The position numbers and the translations under genes were made by a program. A stretch of DNA of 64,000 bases from Guillardia theta CCMP2712 (Eukaryota > Cryptophyceae > Pyrenomonadales > Geminigeraceae). The notes below the pieces were generated by a model. The model ran no database searches and had not been told where the DNA came from. It was given only the letters and a program-made list of their open reading frames with translations. Location of the stretch: contig NW_005434504.1 of assembly GCF_000315625.1 (NCBI RefSeq), positions 36,617-100,616 of the forward strand, read 5' to 3'. Shown in pieces: positions 8,958 to 17,965 of the stretch (positions are counted from its first letter, which is position 1; every line of letters begins with the position of its first letter).

Positions 8958-9242
8958 ATGGACACTACACCGCAGCTCGCCCTCTGGCTCATCAAGTCGC
9001 TCAACGAGGACACCATATTCGTCAAGCTTGCAAGCAAGGCAGAAGGCAGCGAGGATGAGGACGACTTCGAAGGCATCCTTTCCCCGCTGCCGACCACGGT
9101 TGATCTGCAGATGCCAAATACCCCGGTGAAGAAAAGGAAGACCTTTACACCTATCCACTCGCCGGTGGCGTCTGACGCTGACTTTTCATCCCTCTCCGAC
9201 TCGGACTTCTCCTCCCTCTCGGAAGCAGAGACGGGTCAATGA
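8958..9242 (+). CDS. small acidic protein, 94 aa
   Basis: Unrecognised. A hydrophobic/helical N-terminus (QLALWLIKSL) is followed by an acidic patch, a basic cluster VKKRK that could act as a nuclear-localisation signal, and a Ser/Asp repeat (DADFSSLSDSDFSSLS). This composition suggests a regulatory or adaptor protein rather than an enzyme. The following gene starts 70 nt downstream. Confidence 0.55.
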   Translation: MDTTPQLALWLIKSLNEDTIFVKLASKAEGSEDEDDFEGILSPLPTTVDLQMPNTPVKKRKTFTPIHSPVASDADFSSLSDSDFSSLSEAETGQ

Positions 9243-9311
9243 ATAATAATAAAAAAAGGATCCATCCATCACCTTGCACACCCCCGCGTCACGCACGGCA
9301 AAAACACATCG

Positions 9312-10229
9312 ATGTCCCTCTCAGGGAAGTACGACCACGTCCTGATCCACGGGGTCGTCGATCCAGCGTCCCTGCCCGCCTTTACCGAATTCCTCATCGA
9401 GATGAGCAACTACATCGTCGCCCCGAAGAACGAGCACAGCGATGCGGTGCAGAGGGTGGCGTTCTACGGCTTCGGTGACATCCACTTCCGCGTCTCGGTC
9501 TTCCGCCTGCTGCAGGCGTGCTTCATGGCAGAGTGGTACTGGTCCTCCGAAGTGGTGCCGCACCGTTGGGAGATGCTCGTCCACATCCCCACAAGGCACA
9601 ACATCACGGCCGCCCAGCTCGAGCGCTTCTGCTCCTTCTGCCGCAACGGGGTCAGCTGCGACGTCATCGAGCGCGGCATCAACAACGGGCTCGTCGTCTT
9701 CCTCGACCGCATCGACAAGGGCAAGAACCACGCGGGCTGGATGCGGCACCGCCTGCGCATCGCCTGCGACCGGCACAGGGAGCGGATGCGCATGCAAGAA
9801 GAGCGGGACAGGATACGGAGCGAGACGGGCATGGAGTTCACCACCAGCAACATGCTTTACTTCTACCACGAGTGGCAGAACACCCGCATCGACCTGCAGG
9901 CGTCCAGGGAGATGCACCAGAACTCAGAAGAGAGAATTAACCTCCTCCTCCGCAGGATCCAGGAAGAGACCAACCTCATCACCAACCTCTGCGACATGGT
10001 CGTGAGCATCACCGAGCACATGCACGAGGACGTGCGCAACCAAACTCTGAACGACCTCAACATTCGCATTTCCAGGATCAACACAATCAACCGCCAGATC
10101 GCTAACACCTCCTCCAACCTCCGCACCGTCTCCTCGTCCATTCCCCACGGCAGCACCATGGCTTCCGCCCTTGACCGCCTCCTCATTGTTGTCGGATCGG
10201 ACGAGGACGACGGGATGGTCTTTCAGTAA
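9312..10229 (+). CDS. hypothetical protein with helical C-terminal half, 305 aa
   Basis: Unrecognised. Residues 1-~165 look globular (HVLIHGVVDPASLPAF, VAFYGFGDIHFRVSVFRL). Residues ~165-280 are strongly helical with heptad character (RERMRMQEERDRIRSE, RISRINTINRQIANTSSNL). It ends with a short acidic tail. AATAAAAAAAGG lies ~55 nt upstream and overlaps the end of the preceding gene. Probably a structural or scaffold-like protein. Confidence 0.7.
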   Translation: MSLSGKYDHVLIHGVVDPASLPAFTEFLIEMSNYIVAPKNEHSDAVQRVAFYGFGDIHFRVSVFRLLQACFMAEWYWSSEVVPHRWEMLVHIPTRHNITAAQLERFCSFCRNGVSCDVIERGINNGLVVFLDRIDKGKNHAGWMRHRLRIACDRHRERMRMQEERDRIRSETGMEFTTSNMLYFYHEWQNTRIDLQASREMHQNSEERINLLLRRIQEETNLITNLCDMVVSITEHMHEDVRNQTLNDLNIRISRINTINRQIANTSSNLRTVSSSIPHGSTMASALDRLLIVVGSDEDDGMVFQ

Positions 10230-10237
10230 AAAGAAAA

Positions 10238-10684
10238 TCAAAGAACCGAAGACCGCGGCTGCCGTATACAGATCAAAAGGTGTTTGTACACCCGAGGGCT
10301 CTGCTCTGACAGCGTCAGGAGGTAGTCTTGCTGATACCTCTGATCAAACATCGCGTCGTTGCTATCCAGCATCCGCCACGCCACAAACGTCCAGTCCTGA
10401 CCTCGCATCCACCGATGGCACATGCGGCAGAACACGCGGAATACGCTCCTCACACACTGGACGTGATGGACCGCCGCTTTTTCCCCCTTGTACACAACAG
10501 GGGAGACAATCTTAAGGCCCTCCGGCCCGTACGTCAGGCGCTCTTCGGAGAGGGGGCCAAAGGATTGCCCTTGCATCGCCAATTCATCCTCCCTCTGCAA
10601 GAGGTTCAAAAAATCATGGATCAGGCGGTTGTATCCCCACGGGCACTCCATCGCACTATCCAGCCTACTCTGCATATGCTGCAT
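10238..10684 (-). CDS. hypothetical protein, 148 aa
   Basis: Unrecognised. The cysteine/histidine cluster VQCVRSVFRVFCRMCHRW near residues 75-92 could bind a metal but does not fit a zinc-finger spacing I know. No membrane segment. It converges with the 305-aa gene, with 8 nt between stops. Confidence 0.6.
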   Translation of the reverse strand: MQHMQSRLDSAMECPWGYNRLIHDFLNLLQREDELAMQGQSFGPLSEERLTYGPEGLKIVSPVVYKGEKAAVHHVQCVRSVFRVFCRMCHRWMRGQDWTFVAWRMLDSNDAMFDQRYQQDYLLTLSEQSPRVYKHLLICIRQPRSSVL

Positions 10685-10770
10685 ACTTTACCACCCCCCT
10701 CCCATGCACTCCCCAAATACACGGATGGAACGAAGCATTACACACAATCCATTTATTTACGATCCAGGCA

Positions 10771-11004
10771 ATGGCAAAAACAAACAAAAACAGAAAGATG
10801 ACCCCGGGGTCATCCAGAAACGGGAAGCACACGACCGCAGCCAGGCGCTTCCTCCTCGCCTTCATCCTTGCCATCTTCTCCCTGCAGATCTTCGCCATAT
10901 TCATCTCTGTGCAGATCTCCCGCGCGCTGAGCAAGGTCCGCTTCCCCCGCCTCCTCCCCGAGGACATCGGCCTCCTCGTCGCCTCCAAGGCCTACACCCA
11001 CTGA
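10771..11004 (+). CDS. small single-pass membrane protein, 77 aa
   Basis: A basic N-terminus (KTNKNRKMTPGSSRNGKH) precedes one hydrophobic segment (FLLAFILAIFSLQIFAIFIS, residues ~27-46) and a short tail. The positive flank predicts a cytoplasmic N-terminus. No family recognised. The stop lies 2 nt from the stop of the convergent 79-aa gene, supporting both ends. Confidence 0.6.
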   Translation: MAKTNKNRKMTPGSSRNGKHTTAARRFLLAFILAIFSLQIFAIFISVQISRALSKVRFPRLLPEDIGLLVASKAYTH

Positions 11005-11006
11005 CC

Positions 11007-11246
11007 TTACAGCGTCGCGGTCTCCCTAGGGAAGCGCACGAAGCCGTGCCGGATTTTGTACGCTAGATCCATCAGGTCCTTCATCTGGAACTCCATCTTC
11101 GTAAGAATCGCATCGCAACTCTCATCTTTATCACCGGCCTTCACACCAAACCGCACCACGGATGAATTCACCGAGCCACCAAGGCTGTCCACGTAGGCCT
11201 GGATCGCGTCAATATCCCGCAGCACGTCGCCCACAGAATCTCCCAT
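11007..11246 (-). CDS. small protein with shared C-terminal tail (79 aa)
   Basis: It is helical throughout. The end, MDLAYKIRHGFVRFPRE, is nearly the same as AWKIKHGFIRFEGREA of the 59-aa protein at 16125, and matches the tail of the long coiled-coil proteins nearby. It therefore looks like the tail module on its own or with a short helical lead. ATTTAAG at 11276-11282 lies 30 nt upstream. Possibly an assembly partner or capping subunit of the long proteins. Confidence 0.7.
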   Translation of the reverse strand: MGDSVGDVLRDIDAIQAYVDSLGGSVNSSVVRFGVKAGDKDESCDAILTKMEFQMKDLMDLAYKIRHGFVRFPRETATL

Positions 11247-11275
11247 TTCCCTGCCATGCCACCACCCATCCGCAT

Positions 11276-11282
11276 CTTAAAT
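11276..11282 (-). promoter_or_regulatory. TATA-like box (ATTTAAG)
   Basis: Ends 30 nt before the ATG at 11246. The same heptamer precedes the 11288, 12342 and 30972 genes. Confidence 0.6.
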
Positions 11283-11287
11283 GCGCT

Positions 11288-12298
11288 TCATCGCACGCGG
11301 CCCGACTGGAAATCGTGCAGCGCGCTCGCCACGGTGGAGAGGCACTGCTGCAGCGCAATGAGGCGGGGCTTTAGGTCGGATTCCAGATCATCCATGGGGT
11401 GTGAATCTTCTTCAACATCTGATGCATCCTCGATCTCTTCATCAGGAGCTGGAGCTAAACGGTGTTTTCTTTCATGACCCTTACGATATTTTTCAAATTC
11501 TTGATGGATCCGAATCAATCTCGATTCTAATTCCTTTTGTTTTTTCAAAAGCTCTGTTTTTGTTTCATTCAACGACGTTTGCATATTACGCTGATCCCCT
11601 CTTATATCTTTCAAAAGATTATCTTCACGAAGATTAAGCTTAGTTTCGATATCTCCATCAATTTTTGACTGGATACGTGAATCCACTTCCAGAAGTATCT
11701 TTTGTTGATATTCGTGGAATTGCTTTTTGATATTATCAGTAAATTTCGTTTTCATATCTGTTATATTTTGATTGGTTTTCGCGATTTGATCATTTAGATC
11801 AGATAACTCTGTATTGATTCTACTGTGGTCAGACTGCAATTGATCGACTCTACCGATATATATCGTTTCAAAGTCACTTAAGATTTTTTCATTTGCTTTC
11901 ACTTTATCAGCTATTTCATTCACCATCGTTGTAAGTTCTTGCACTGCAACGTCCGATGCATTACCACCACCTGCCGCCAACACAGTCTGGACTTTTGTTT
12001 CCATATCAGATAATGCTGCATTAATTGTGTTATGTCCAGCCTGCAATCGATCTAAACCTTCTGTGAATTCAATCTTGTTTTTCTTCATTTCATCTGTCAA
12101 TTGAGTCACCGTCTTTTCAAGCTCAACAATTGTTTCTTTCAATGCAGCAACGTCAGCACTACCGGACCCCCATGCCCCTATCTGTTCATCACTCCCGGAT
12201 GTCGAATCCCCGTCCCCACCGGCGGCGGCAGGGGATGGGAGTACCGATGGAACGGTGGATTGATTCCTGTTCTTACCCTTTCTAGCCCCAATCAACAT
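11288..12298 (-). CDS. long coiled-coil protein with shared C-terminal tail (336 aa)
   Basis: Start chosen at MLIGARKGKN (12298), because ATTTAAG at 12324-12330 lies just upstream and the longer frame to 12412 would overlap the next gene. A basic and then Ser/Gly-rich lead is followed by ~230 residues of heptads (VAALKETIVELEKTVTQL). The tail ends LHDFQSGRVR, matching the family tail. The sequence is AT-rich. Probably a fibrous structural protein paralogous in its tail to 6594, 11007, 12342 and 16125. Confidence 0.75.
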   Translation of the reverse strand: MLIGARKGKNRNQSTVPSVLPSPAAAGGDGDSTSGSDEQIGAWGSGSADVAALKETIVELEKTVTQLTDEMKKNKIEFTEGLDRLQAGHNTINAALSDMETKVQTVLAAGGGNASDVAVQELTTMVNEIADKVKANEKILSDFETIYIGRVDQLQSDHSRINTELSDLNDQIAKTNQNITDMKTKFTDNIKKQFHEYQQKILLEVDSRIQSKIDGDIETKLNLREDNLLKDIRGDQRNMQTSLNETKTELLKKQKELESRLIRIHQEFEKYRKGHERKHRLAPAPDEEIEDASDVEEDSHPMDDLESDLKPRLIALQQCLSTVASALHDFQSGRVR

Positions 12299-12323
12299 CC
12301 TTCCTGCACTGCCCACTGCACCC

Positions 12324-12330
12324 CTTAAAT
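12324..12330 (-). promoter_or_regulatory. TATA-like box (ATTTAAG)
   Basis: Lies 26 nt before the ATG at 12298, in the short gap after the stop of the 1238-aa gene is crossed. Confidence 0.55.
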
Positions 12331-12341
12331 GCTCTCCCGCG

Positions 12342-15300
12342 CTAACGGATGAATCCGTGCTCGTACTGCCAGAAGATCTTGGATGCCTTTTCGAGGTCGG
12401 CCTGCAGAGCACGGAGGCGGGGGGCCAGGGCTTCGTTGTACTCCTCCGCTACAGCATGGCCCTTCTCGCTGCTATCGGAGCGTGGCGGGGAGACCGTAGA
12501 AGGGCGTGCCTGCAGCGCGGTGACCTTCCCTGCCAAGTCTATCACCTCTTCCTCTAACGTTTCCAGTTTCGTATTCTTATCTTGAACCATATCCAAAGCA
12601 CTCTTTGCAATGTGTTGAACATTGTTGATCCGAGTGCCCAAGTTATCGACTTCTTTCGTGATTTTATCTTTAAAGGAATTCAACGCAGAATCATCCGTAA
12701 CAACGGGTGCGGGAGGAGGGCGCTTAGAAATGGCATCCACCTTCAAATCTAGTTCACCCTGTCTCTCCTCCAATGCCTTGATGGCTTCATCCTGCCTTGC
12801 ATCCACTTCCTTGACATCATCCAACGATGCTTCGAGCTCTTTCGTCTGCCGCAGTGCCCTTTCAACAAAATCGTGATGCGATTCGGCCAATTCAGACACA
12901 GCCACCACATCCTTTTGGAGGGAGTCCATACGGGCCTCCATACCGACTGTCTTCTTATGACACACCCTCTCAGCCTCCGTTCTCGCCTCTTGCAGCAATG
13001 CATCCAAATCGGGCTGGTTATTTGTAATAGCGGTATGTTGTTGTTTGACACTATCGATTTCCTGTTCAAGACCATCCACACGGATTTTCAAACTATCCGA
13101 TTCATTCTTCATTGTCTCTATTGAAGTCTGTAATTTAGTATCTTGATCACTCTGGTATTTTGCAAGCCCATGTTGTCTTTCATCGAACATCTTGGCGCCA
13201 TGCTTCAATGATTCAACTTCAGTTGTAAACTCACCAATCAGATCCAGGCATTCTGCAAGCGACGATTGCACATTAGACACATCTGCCGTAATATCACGTG
13301 TCCTCTGCTCAATATTCTCCACACGAATAACCAGCTCTTCCATCTTCCCCTTCTCCAAGTCATCCCAGGCACCCGTCACGTCCGAACGCTGGCCACTCTT
13401 GTTGGAGTCGCGGCTGATTGGGCTAGGGATGCGTTGTTCCTTGACCGCCTCAATTTCCTTTTGGAGTTGTTCGATGGACGTCGCTGTATCCCCTTTGAAT
13501 ACATCCATCGATTGTCGCGTTCTTTCCAAATAAACCTTTACATATTTCTCCAACTCTGCAAATTTATCAACAAACACCATCACGTCCTGTATTTTTTGCT
13601 GGTACCAATGTGTTCTATTCTCAGATTTCTCCACGATGTTCTTCAAATCTTCAAATTCCTGTCGAATACCAGACACATCAAACGACTGACCCTTGTCATG
13701 TGGTTCGTAACTATCTGGCATTGAATCCCACACATCATTCACACCCTTTTCAATCCTGACCAGTTCATTCTTGAAGAACTGCATTGATTCATCCATGGTG
13801 ACCTTCCAGGAATTCACCTCCTGGTTCAGATCAGTTTGTTTACGTCTAAAGTCTCCCCACCTATCCATCTCCAAGTCCATATTTTTCATAGTTGTGGAGA
13901 GACCGATGGTATCCCTTTGCAAGGACACAAATTTCTCGTCCCATTCCAGCTCTGACTTCTGCGCATTGTATGTAATCTCACGTATTTTTTTGGTATGTTC
14001 ACCGATCTTCTTCTGCAGTCTCTCCATCTCATCCTGTATATGTTTCGAAGCGTTGTTTCCATCGTACTGGATATCTTCTTCGATCTCCCCGGAATCATCA
14101 CCCGCTCTTGGTGGGGTGGGCGCACGACCCCGCTGCCTCACCTCATCATGAAGCTCTTCAACATTTGCAACAACACCAAGAAGGTTTGATTTTAGCTCGT
14201 CAACCTTCAAGTCAACCCTTCGCACTGCATTATCAAGACGAGGGTTGTAAACCTTTTCAAAGGCATCCTCGATGATGTCATGGCAAAACGCCTGCAGCTC
14301 ACCACTCTGCTCCTTCCCACGCAGGTCCATCTCCGTCATCAGGTCTTGTTTCACCCTCTCGAGATCCTTCCTGTGTGTACCTTGGATCGTCTTCAGCTCT
14401 CCATCAAAAGCGTCTACCCTTGCCTGCAACCCCCTCATATCACGTTGGATCGAGCTGGTATCCGTGGAACGTACACCCGGGGTTGCGCCGGTAGAACTAC
14501 CCTTTCCTGCATTTTGAGATATGTTCCTCTTCAATTGGTCTGCTAATTCCTTGACCTGGAATGCAAGTTTCGTGTACTTATTATCAAGCTCAGTTCTCAA
14601 CGCCGAATTGTTGTTGTCATTTTGTTGAATCGTTGATCTGTAGTCCTTCTTACACTCTCGACTCACATCCTGTATGTTCTTGTAAAGCTCAACATATTCA
14701 GCCTGCAAACCATCCAATTTGCTCCTATCAACCGCATGTCTAGCTTCAACATCTTGTACCTTCTCATCGATGTAGACTTCCAGCTTGTTTTGAAGACCAA
14801 CGATCTCTGACAATATTCTGGCTGCATCCATGGATCCTCTTTCCACCTTCATATGTTGCGACTGAAGCTCCTTGACCTTATCCCCTAAGCCTTTAAGCTC
14901 TCGTTCAAGGCCTTCCATCGAAGAATTATGCTTCAAAATGACATTATCAAAACTTGTGATATTTTCACGAATCTTTCCCAGTTCAAGTTCCAAACTACTC
15001 CTGTGTTGATCCAACCCCTGTTTCATACCAGTCATTTCAGTCCTGACCTCGCGTTGAAAATTACTGACGAGTTGGCCACTCTCAAGCACACGGCGTTGAA
15101 CATCGGTGACCCTGGACTCCATGCCATTCACAGACTCCCTGATTTCCTCATACGTGTTAGTGAAAACATCGATGTGATCTGCACATTGCTTGGTAGCCTG
15201 CCTCACAGTATCAACGTCTTGCAAGACCATCTGGTTCTTCGATTCAATCTCTTCAATCCGACGGGTAATATCGTCACGTATTTCTTTGTATCTATCCAAC

Positions 15301-16058
15301 AAATCTTCTACGTTGTGTTCAGCGCCGAATATCGAGTTCAGCTTATCAAGTAAATTATCTCGCACATCCTTGATCTGATGCTCGAATCTATCCATGCGTA
15401 ATTTGTAAGATTTATCCTCGCCGTCATACCGCATCTGATTCTGCTTGATTGCTTCCATAGCATCCTCAATGCCTTTCATTCTCTTCTCCGTCAACTCCAT
15501 CTTCGACTTATTCTGCTGGATCGCCATAACCTGGGTCTCGATTCTCTTCTCAATCACATCCTCCAGCAACTTCAAAATCTTCTCCTCCAGGGCTGCATCA
15601 TCGATGTTGATCTGTGACTTTGTATCCGTCTTCGACTCCGTGTAAGGTCGCAGCGAGGTGTACTTATCATCGATTGATTTATGTAAATCGTCCACATATT
15701 GCTTGATTTGTTTCGTAACTAGTTCGTGCATATCGTCCTTGTTCTGCGCCACATAATCATAGCTGACAAAATTCTTCAATTTGCCTGAAATGTCATCTAG
15801 TTGTTCCTTCAAAAGTTTATCCTTCCTCTTTTGTTTTTTTCTTTCCTCCTCGTACTTAGCCATGAACGCTTTCAGATCCGGAGGGTTGTCCTCTCTCAGA
15901 CGTTCAGCTTCTCTGTCCTTTCTTTTTTTTTCACGCAATGCATCAACTTCCATTCTCCTTTCATCCTCATCAGGATCAATCTGCGGTGATGGAACGGGTA
16001 CAGTCTTTTTTTTATATTTTTCTACTACCTCGTCATCCGACGAATCACCAAGCACCAT
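12342..16058 (-). CDS. giant coiled-coil protein with shared C-terminal tail (1238 aa)
   Basis: ATG at 16058 (MVLGDSSDDE); the in-frame GTG at 16067 is less likely. The acidic/proline lead is followed by Lys/Glu-rich helices and near-continuous heptads for >1000 residues, broken by short Ser/Pro/Gly linkers (about residues 520 and 640). The C-terminal ~30 residues (LAPRLRALQADLEK, then FWQYEHGFIR) carry the tail shared by five proteins. No motor, kinase or nuclease motif. Length and architecture resemble a fibre, tether or tegument scaffold; that role is inferred. Confidence 0.85.
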   Translation of the reverse strand: MVLGDSSDDEVVEKYKKKTVPVPSPQIDPDEDERRMEVDALREKKRKDREAERLREDNPPDLKAFMAKYEEERKKQKRKDKLLKEQLDDISGKLKNFVSYDYVAQNKDDMHELVTKQIKQYVDDLHKSIDDKYTSLRPYTESKTDTKSQINIDDAALEEKILKLLEDVIEKRIETQVMAIQQNKSKMELTEKRMKGIEDAMEAIKQNQMRYDGEDKSYKLRMDRFEHQIKDVRDNLLDKLNSIFGAEHNVEDLLDRYKEIRDDITRRIEEIESKNQMVLQDVDTVRQATKQCADHIDVFTNTYEEIRESVNGMESRVTDVQRRVLESGQLVSNFQREVRTEMTGMKQGLDQHRSSLELELGKIRENITSFDNVILKHNSSMEGLERELKGLGDKVKELQSQHMKVERGSMDAARILSEIVGLQNKLEVYIDEKVQDVEARHAVDRSKLDGLQAEYVELYKNIQDVSRECKKDYRSTIQQNDNNNSALRTELDNKYTKLAFQVKELADQLKRNISQNAGKGSSTGATPGVRSTDTSSIQRDMRGLQARVDAFDGELKTIQGTHRKDLERVKQDLMTEMDLRGKEQSGELQAFCHDIIEDAFEKVYNPRLDNAVRRVDLKVDELKSNLLGVVANVEELHDEVRQRGRAPTPPRAGDDSGEIEEDIQYDGNNASKHIQDEMERLQKKIGEHTKKIREITYNAQKSELEWDEKFVSLQRDTIGLSTTMKNMDLEMDRWGDFRRKQTDLNQEVNSWKVTMDESMQFFKNELVRIEKGVNDVWDSMPDSYEPHDKGQSFDVSGIRQEFEDLKNIVEKSENRTHWYQQKIQDVMVFVDKFAELEKYVKVYLERTRQSMDVFKGDTATSIEQLQKEIEAVKEQRIPSPISRDSNKSGQRSDVTGAWDDLEKGKMEELVIRVENIEQRTRDITADVSNVQSSLAECLDLIGEFTTEVESLKHGAKMFDERQHGLAKYQSDQDTKLQTSIETMKNESDSLKIRVDGLEQEIDSVKQQHTAITNNQPDLDALLQEARTEAERVCHKKTVGMEARMDSLQKDVVAVSELAESHHDFVERALRQTKELEASLDDVKEVDARQDEAIKALEERQGELDLKVDAISKRPPPAPVVTDDSALNSFKDKITKEVDNLGTRINNVQHIAKSALDMVQDKNTKLETLEEEVIDLAGKVTALQARPSTVSPPRSDSSEKGHAVAEEYNEALAPRLRALQADLEKASKIFWQYEHGFIR

Positions 16059-16090
16059 CACTCCCACCTACGCACCCACGGAAGCCACCG

Positions 16091-16097
16091 CTTAAAT
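16091..16097 (-). promoter_or_regulatory. TATA-like box (ATTTAAG)
   Basis: Lies 33 nt before the ATG at 16058 of the 1238-aa gene. Confidence 0.6.
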
Positions 16098-16124
16098 CCG
16101 CACTGCAAGACACCCTCCCCCTCG

Positions 16125-16304
16125 TTACAATTTCGCTGCCTCCCTGCCCTCGAAGCGGATGAATCCATGCTTGATCTTCCACGCGACCTTCTTCAGCTCA
16201 TTGACGCTCTCGCGGATGCTCCTGACCTCCTCCTGAAGATCGCCCGCTCCATCGAACTCCGCGGAGATAAGCGGCACACACACTTCCTTCGCCCTTCCAC
16301 TCAT
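16125..16304 (-). CDS. mini-protein consisting of the shared tail (59 aa)
   Basis: Start at MSGRAKE (16304). Its ATG overlaps the TGA of the upstream 360-aa gene (ATGA), and ATATAAG at 16332-16338 lies 28 nt upstream, inside that gene's 3' end. Residues ~25-50 are one amphipathic helix leading into AWKIKHGFIRFEGREAAKL, the tail also found on the 1238-, 336-, 228- and 79-aa proteins. A free-standing copy of an assembly or targeting module is the simplest reading. Confidence 0.65.
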   Translation of the reverse strand: MSGRAKEVCVPLISAEFDGAGDLQEEVRSIRESVNELKKVAWKIKHGFIRFEGREAAKL

Positions 16305-17383
16305 TCCCTGGCAGCCACACCACCAGAACCGCTTATATCCACCCTGGAGAGATAGAGCTCCAGCAGTCGTACGGGGCGGGGGTCCCAGAACACGCTCACC
16401 GAGTCTCCATTCCCTTGAATGAGCCAGACCCTCCCCGGGGCGTGGAGCCAGCACCACTTCTCTTGCAAGATCCGGCGAAAGTCCACAGCCTCATGATAGA
16501 GAGGCAGTTCAGGGTACAGCTGCTGCAACACAGGAATCCAGTCCAAGGCAGTGCGACCCTCCTCCTCGTAGTCCGCCAGGGCCATGGGCGCACGCCTCCT
16601 CTGGTATGTCGGCTTGTGGAAGTACACGGCCTGGCTCACGGAGTGATACAGCCCGGAGAAGCGGTGCATGTACTGCAGGATCGCACCGCAGTGGACATCG
16701 TCGTGCATCGTCGCCCCGTGGTACGTGTCGGTCGCCGCCTCGAAGTGGAACCTTTGAAGGTTCAGGCCGTCCGATTCTGGGACGGAAGCGGGCACGGGTG
16801 TCTCCCGTGCGAGGAGCCAGAGGTACCGGAAGAGACAGAAGAAAGCATCCAAGGCCTGGACCTTCGCGAGATCGGAAAGCCTGTGACCCTCCTTCCCCTC
16901 ATGCTGAAGGACCTCTCGATCGTGCACGACGTCTACCCCGATGACATCGCTCTCGTAGAAGCCATAGGCGGCGAAGAAGCCGAAGCGGGCGAGAAGCTTC
17001 CAGCACAGATCCCTTGCCCCAGGCAGGCACGACACCCGGGTCCAGTTGAGCTGCACGTTGTCCAGCGCGCCGCTCAGCTCCCGCCACCCCATCGAGTCCA
17101 CCGGCTCCTCCGAGATCTCGAGCTCCTTGCAGCCCGGCACCACGTCCTGCATCCTCCTCTCGTCCACCTCGAGCACCAGGTGGGCCGTCCTCGCCAGCAC
17201 GCACCCTTGCACATGCATTCGGCTCAGAATGACCTGCGCCGTGCTCTTTTCTGTTGGATCCGTCCTCGTCAGCCACTCCTCCATCATCTCCCCCACGTCC
17301 ACCCCCTCTGGTATCTTCCCTCCCTCCGCCCTCGGGTCCAGTGCCCTCTCCACCTCCGCGTTCAACACCGCCCATCGCTCCAT
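16301..17383 (-). CDS. hypothetical protein, 360 aa
   Basis: Unrecognised. Mixed alpha/beta composition, rich in Trp, Tyr and His (HFEAATDTYHGATMHDDVHC near residues 212-231). The His/Asp cluster could be catalytic or metal-binding, but I cannot tie it to a family. No membrane segment. The stop overlaps the ATG of the 59-aa gene. No clear TATA box upstream, where CA-rich and A-run sequence leads into the inverted-repeat element. Confidence 0.65.
   Translation of the reverse strand: MERWAVLNAEVERALDPRAEGGKIPEGVDVGEMMEEWLTRTDPTEKSTAQVILSRMHVQGCVLARTAHLVLEVDERRMQDVVPGCKELEISEEPVDSMGWRELSGALDNVQLNWTRVSCLPGARDLCWKLLARFGFFAAYGFYESDVIGVDVVHDREVLQHEGKEGHRLSDLAKVQALDAFFCLFRYLWLLARETPVPASVPESDGLNLQRFHFEAATDTYHGATMHDDVHCGAILQYMHRFSGLYHSVSQAVYFHKPTYQRRRAPMALADYEEEGRTALDWIPVLQQLYPELPLYHEAVDFRRILQEKWCWLHAPGRVWLIQGNGDSVSVFWDPRPVRLLELYLSRVDISGSGGVAARE
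16332..16338 (-). promoter_or_regulatory. TATA-like box (ATATAAG)
   Basis: Lies 28 nt before the 59-aa gene's ATG, inside the coding end of the 360-aa gene. It suggests an independent transcript rather than only read-through. Confidence 0.5.
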
Positions 17384-17470
17384 CCCACCTTTCTCTCACA
17401 CTCACACACACACACCCTTCCCTTCCTTCCACCACCGCGCCACACCAAAAAAAACACTCGCAAAAAAAAA

Positions 17471-17887
17471 TCATCACCCTCATACCCCGACCTGGGTCCC
17501 CAGGGAAAGGCCCCCCCCTCTGGCCAGATTTCTGAAAACCGTTAAACCGTTAAACCGTTAAAGTTAACGGTCTTTAAAACCTTTAAAGAAGGTTCGCCGG
17601 ACAGTATACGTATAGTATGTATATAGTATATAGTATGTATGTATATGTATGTATATGTATGTATGTATATACATACTATGTATATGTATGTATCTATGTA
17701 TGTAATATATGTATATATATATATATGTCCTGCGAACCTTATTTAAAATGATTAAAGGAAAAGAATCGCCGGACGGTGGTTGAAGGTTTTAACGGTTTAA
17801 CGGTTTAACGGTTTAACGGTTTCCAGATTCTGGCCAAGGGGGGGGGGCCTTTCCCTGGGGACCCAGGTCGGGGTATGAGGGTGATGA
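17471..17887. repeat. large inverted repeat (hairpin element A)
   Basis: The arms run inward from about 17471 and 17887. They share TGATGAGGGT... ends, CCCAGGGAAAGGCCCCCCC, TGGCCAGA, and several tandem copies of an 8-mer AAACCGTT/AACGGTTT. A second inner pair (GGTTCGCCGGAC near 17588, GTCCTGCGAACC near 17727) brackets an AT-rich TATGTATG microsatellite. The same outer arms recur at 37725-38040 with a different centre. No ORF. Candidates are a replication origin, a non-autonomous transposon or a recombination hotspot. Confidence 0.8.
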
Positions 17888-17965
17888 GTTCCTGTTTTTT
17901 TTTCAAGATTTTTTTTTTGCATCGGCTAGCATGGCGAGCGCCACTATGCAGGCACCGATGTACAC

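Noticed and set aside
16415-17545. 376-codon plus-strand frame
   Set aside because: Antisense to the 360-aa gene; rich in Pro/His/Leu with no domain, and it ends in the CA/A-run repeats.
17540-17760. Telomere-like interpretation of the AAACCGTT 8-mers
   Set aside because: Too few copies, inverted around a centre and internal to the segment; better explained as hairpin arms.
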